DNA from: an uncultured bacterium
Lineage (GTDB): Bacteria > Cyanobacteriota > Vampirovibrionia > Gastranaerophilales > Gastranaerophilaceae
Assembly (NCBI GenBank): GCA_900547155.1
Contig: URFH01000042.1
Coordinates: forward strand, 1 to 16,130
Direction of reading: 5' to 3'
Length of the DNA: 16,130 nt
Of the stretch, positions 13,263 through 16,130 are shown piece by piece (the stretch's first letter is position 1; every line of letters begins with the position of its first letter). Made by a program: the position numbers and the translations under genes. Under the pieces are notes generated by a model, which was not told where the DNA came from, made no database searches, and was given only the letters and a program-made list of their open reading frames with translations.

Positions 13263-14861
13263 TTATTTCAACAACCTTTGATTTTCCCTGATAAGCGCGT
13301 CAGCTCCGGGCATGGTTTTTATAAAATTCCAGGGAAGCCCGCGTTCAAAAGGGATTTCGCTTATTGCAAAATCATCTGCCGCCGGCAGCTGGCGTTTCTG
13401 GCGCATTTTTTTGTAAGCCTGCTTGAAAGCGCCGAGATTTCCGCCGTCTTTGTAAACTTCAATAAGATATTTGCACAATCTCCTGTCCCCGCGCGACAAA
13501 AGCGCCTGATAATAATCCCAGTTCACGCTTGAACAGCGGATTTTTATGCCGAGCTGGTGAAAATGCTTTTTTAAATAATTATATTTTTTCTCAAGGCTTT
13601 TTGCGCTTTCTCTTTCGCAAAACTGAAACGGAGTATGGGCTTTGGGAACAAAAGTCGCAAATGAGTACGTAAAATCAAAGTTTTTAAAGGTTTTTTTCAG
13701 TTTTTTCGCCAAATCAACCAGTTCTTTGATATCCTCCATTGTTTCTGTCGGATGACCAATCATTGCGTAGATTTTGAAGCCTGTAAGCCCGTTTTCGGAC
13801 GCGATTTTGACCGCGTTAAAAATTTCTTCTTCGGAAAGGTTTTTGTTTATGACTTTTCTTAACCTTTCCGAGCCTGCTTCTATCGCAATCGTCGAATGCC
13901 TTTGACCGCAGGCAACAAGCGTCTTGACGATTAAAGGCGTAATCGTGTCAGCGCGCAAAGATGAAACTGACATCTCAAGTTCGGGGATTTCTTCTTTCTT
14001 TTTTAGGATATATTCACAAATTTTCTCAAAATCCGGATGAGCGGAAATCAACGCGCCCAGAAGTGCAATTTTTTTTGTATATTGAAGCCCGAAATCTATT
14101 GATTTAACAATTTCATCAAAAGAAACAAAGCGTGCAGGCAAATTCAGGTACGAAGCAAGGCAAAAACCGCACCTTTGCGAGCAGCCGCGTGCGATTTCTA
14201 TTATAAAAGTGTCTGAAAAGTAGCTTTTTTCGCTGATAATCGGGGTCGTAATGCAGCCGCCTAAATTTGCAGAGATTTTTTGCACCTCGAGCGGCTTTCC
14301 GTCCATCGTTACTGTGCGGGCATTTTCGTCGTATTCGGTCAGGGACGGCACATAAATCCCCTCAACTTTTGAAAGAAGCTTGAGAATCTCGGATTTTGGC
14401 AGGTTCCGGTTCGTTTTAACGACATCAACAACCGTTGTGTCCATCAATTCCGCGTCACCGATAATTATAAAATCAAAAAACTCGCAAAACGGCTCCGGAT
14501 TGGCCGTAAGCACCGGCCCTCCTGCAAAAATCAGCGGAAAATTTTCATCTCTGTCTTTTGCAAGGAACGGAATCTTGAAGCGCTCAAAAATCTTAAACAT
14601 TCCGAGAAAATCAATCTCAAATGAGAACGAAAAACACATTAAATCCACATCTGACAGCGGAATCTGCGTTGTTTTTGTGTCTGTGAAAATTCTCTCTACA
14701 TAATAGTCCGGGCGCCTGTCGAGCCGTTTGAAAATTGATAAATAACCCAAAGATGACATTCCGAACGAATAAATTGCAGGAAAAGCCGCCCAGATGTTGA
14801 TTTCCGGCGCTCTGTCTGAAGGTCTGTCATATAAAAAAAGTTCGTCAGGTGTTTGTATCAA
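13263..14861 (-). CDS. B12-binding-domain-type radical SAM protein of unknown substrate
   Basis: A 532-residue iron-sulfur enzyme. An N-terminal Rossmann-like domain (about 20-150) resembles the cobalamin-binding region found in B12-type radical SAM proteins, but I see no DxHxxG cobalamin motif. The radical SAM core starts near 218 with FIIEIARGCSQRCGFC, whose CxxxCxxC (C227, C231, C234) binds the 4Fe-4S cluster, and continues through IAIEAGSERLRK and GFKIYAMIGHPTET to about 430. It looks like the N-terminal portion of the uncharacterised radical SAM family TIGR03960, which in many organisms is longer. The start is TTG at 14861, overlapping the TGA of the permease gene as TTGA, with gagga upstream; the first internal Met is at position 35, too late to keep the domain whole. 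Reaction and substrate unknown. Confidence 0.86.
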   Translation of the reverse strand: MIQTPDELFLYDRPSDRAPEINIWAAFPAIYSFGMSSLGYLSIFKRLDRRPDYYVERIFTDTKTTQIPLSDVDLMCFSFSFEIDFLGMFKIFERFKIPFLAKDRDENFPLIFAGGPVLTANPEPFCEFFDFIIIGDAELMDTTVVDVVKTNRNLPKSEILKLLSKVEGIYVPSLTEYDENARTVTMDGKPLEVQKISANLGGCITTPIISEKSYFSDTFIIEIARGCSQRCGFCLASYLNLPARFVSFDEIVKSIDFGLQYTKKIALLGALISAHPDFEKICEYILKKKEEIPELEMSVSSLRADTITPLIVKTLVACGQRHSTIAIEAGSERLRKVINKNLSEEEIFNAVKIASENGLTGFKIYAMIGHPTETMEDIKELVDLAKKLKKTFKNFDFTYSFATFVPKAHTPFQFCERESAKSLEKKYNYLKKHFHQLGIKIRCSSVNWDYYQALLSRGDRRLCKYLIEVYKDGGNLGAFKQAYKKMRQKRQLPAADDFAISEIPFERGLPWNFIKTMPGADALIRENQRLLK

Positions 14862-15889
14862 TTTTTGCCGTCCTCGTTCATGATTTTTACATAAATCTCG
14901 TCAAAAAGCGTAACAATTACTGCTGCAATCGCGGGAGCAAAGACCACACCTATTACACCGATTAATTTTGCGGCAAGAACAAATGAAAATATAACTATTA
15001 GCGGGTGCAAATCCATGTATTTTGAGAAAAAATAAGGTTTTGCCCAGTTATTTTCAATGAATTGTGCAAGAAGCAAAACACCGATAGCAAGAGCAGCAAT
15101 CACAGGCCCGTGAGAGATTGCAACGAGCAAAATTACCACGCCTGAAATCACCGGCCCCACCACAGGCACCAGATCCATAACCGCAGAAATAAATCCGAGG
15201 AAAACCGCATAATTTACGTGTAAAATCGCAAGCCCCACAGCCACACAAACTCCGACCTGCGTGATAGAAAGGAATTGCGCGGTCACATATCCGCCGACTT
15301 TTTGCTCAAGATCGTCAATAATTCTGGATGCGTCCTCCCTGAGCGAAGCCGGTAGCAGGCGCAGAGTGGAATTTTTGATTCTTTCCCTGTCGTTTGTAAA
15401 GAAAAATACGATAATCGCCACTGTGACGAGAATAGTTATGACTCCCAGCGCACCGACAGTGAAATTTATTGATTTATCAATGATTTCCTGGGCGATTTGT
15501 CCGGAATTTGCAAGTCCGGCATCGAGGTTAAAAAGCTGGGAAAGGCTTTGTTTGCCTATTTTCACAGAATCAAGGTACATCTGGATGTTATCAATTTGCC
15601 CGGGTAGCTGTGTTATGAATTCTTTAATTTCTTTGACCGCCATAACGATTATCGGAATGAACAAACCCAGCGTCGCTGCGATAACTACAGTGAGCATAAT
15701 GGAGGTTGCGAGTGTTCTCGACATTTTTTCCGAGAGTTTGTTTACAACAGGGTTGATTGCGCAGGAGATTACGTAACCGACAAAGAGCAAAAGCGCTATA
15801 TCGGGCATTTTTACAATACAAAAAACAATAAAAAGAATTAAAAGTGAAAAACTTATGTTTTTTGCAGTAAAGCTATTTTTAAAATCCAT
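14858..15889 (-). CDS. AI-2E family transporter (permease)
   Basis: A 343-residue inner-membrane protein of the AI-2E exporter / UPF0118 family, normal length. Hydrophobic segments lie at about 12-27, 31-47, 61-84, 145-165, 205-224, 227-245, 248-279 and 296-328, with a long soluble region between 85 and 140. Family motifs are DLVPVVGP (239-246), ENNWAKPYFFSK (279-290) and HPLIVIFSFVLAAKLIGVIG (295-314). Members export autoinducer-2 or act in Na+/H+ exchange or other transport; the substrate cannot be told from sequence. A gagg lies 7 nt before the ATG. Its TGA stop overlaps the TTG start of the radical SAM gene, so the pair is translationally coupled. Confidence 0.9.
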   Translation of the reverse strand: MDFKNSFTAKNISFSLLILFIVFCIVKMPDIALLLFVGYVISCAINPVVNKLSEKMSRTLATSIMLTVVIAATLGLFIPIIVMAVKEIKEFITQLPGQIDNIQMYLDSVKIGKQSLSQLFNLDAGLANSGQIAQEIIDKSINFTVGALGVITILVTVAIIVFFFTNDRERIKNSTLRLLPASLREDASRIIDDLEQKVGGYVTAQFLSITQVGVCVAVGLAILHVNYAVFLGFISAVMDLVPVVGPVISGVVILLVAISHGPVIAALAIGVLLLAQFIENNWAKPYFFSKYMDLHPLIVIFSFVLAAKLIGVIGVVFAPAIAAVIVTLFDEIYVKIMNEDGKN

Positions 15890-15991
15890 ATTCAGCCTCT
15901 TTCATCAGCTTTATTTTTACACTGGTGATTTTACTATAAATTTGGAAATTTTAATATAGTCTGTTTTTGTAATAGTATATAATATATAATT

Positions 15992-16037
15992 GTCACTCCG
16001 AATTCGTTTCGGAACCGCAAGGTCGAAGCCGATATGC
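15992..16037. repeat. REP-like palindromic repeat R1
   Basis: Palindromic core ctccgaattcgtttcggaac with the tail cgcaaggtcgaagccgatatgc, a member of the R1 family. First unit of an R1-R2-R1 mosaic running off the window edge. Confidence 0.85.
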
Positions 16038-16041
16038 AGCG

Positions 16042-16074
16042 CCCTTGCGACCCTGAAACAAGTTCAGGGTGACA
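16042..16074. repeat. REP-like palindromic repeat R2
   Basis: cccttgcga then accctgaa / ttcagggt around acaag, ending gtgaca; identical through the palindrome to the R2 unit at 7216-7250. Confidence 0.85.
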
Positions 16075-16084
16075 GAAATAGACC

Positions 16085-16130
16085 GTCATTCCGAATTTAT
16101 TTCGGAATCGCAAGGTCGAAGCCGATGAGC
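16085..16130. repeat. REP-like palindromic repeat R1 (reaches the window edge)
   Basis: gtcattccgaatttatttcg followed by gaatcgcaaggtcgaagccg, the third unit of the mosaic. The array may continue beyond the window. Confidence 0.85.

Noticed and set aside
15261..15776. 171-codon plus-strand open frame
   Set aside because: Antisense to the AI-2E permease, which has clear family motifs and a ribosome binding site.

Overview
The window is an AT-rich bacterial chromosome segment with compact operons, Shine-Dalgarno-led genes and an anaerobe's oxidative-stress set (PerR-type regulator, rubredoxin, rubrerythrin). The mixture of a cyanobacterial-looking short SSB, an intracellular GH57 glycosidase, a NarL-type response regulator, an AI-2E permease and dispersed palindromic repeats fits a non-photosynthetic cyanobacterial relative (Vampirovibrionia / Gastranaerophilales, gut lineage). 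That assignment is inference from gene content only. No rRNA, tRNA, CRISPR array, prophage or insertion sequence was seen.

Left part, plus strand (1-3662). A repeat/hairpin tract (1-209) precedes an AlaR-AlaT-like pair: an Lrp/AsnC regulator overlapping a class I aminotransferase by ATGA. Then comes a peroxide-stress operon: a PerR-type Fur-family regulator with a perfect 23-nt palindrome in its own promoter, a 45-residue short rubredoxin, and rubrerythrin, ending at a strong and probably bidirectional terminator. A possible divergent small RNA runs leftward from the same promoter region to an orphan UUCG-loop terminator at 2054-2082.

Middle part, minus strand (3838-9551). A convergent junction at 3505-3837 carries a REP-like repeat, the terminator and a large hairpin element. 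Next is an ssb - four-carbon-acid-sugar kinase - pdxA operon. The kinase/PdxA pairing suggests a sugar-acid (erythronate/threonate-like) catabolic step at least as much as vitamin B6 synthesis. After it come an unrecognised 162-residue protein, a repeat-filled gap, and a cytoplasmic GH57 alpha-glucan hydrolase/transferase.

Right part, minus strand (9610-15889). In transcription order: an AI-2E family permease and a radical SAM protein (overlapping TTGA); a 57-residue and a 166-residue protein of unknown function leading into prmC; a response regulator coupled to a very acidic pentapeptide-repeat protein; and a two-helix membrane protein upstream of GH57. The right edge ends in a REP-like mosaic.

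The most unusual material is non-coding. Two copies of a long hairpin (76-200 and 3687-3810) share two identical 17-18 nt blocks, while the paired stems differ completely in sequence and still pair. A third hairpin (13146-13228) has an E1-like stem and a different loop. The candidate PerR-linked divergent RNA and the missing canonical pdxA start codon also deserve checking.
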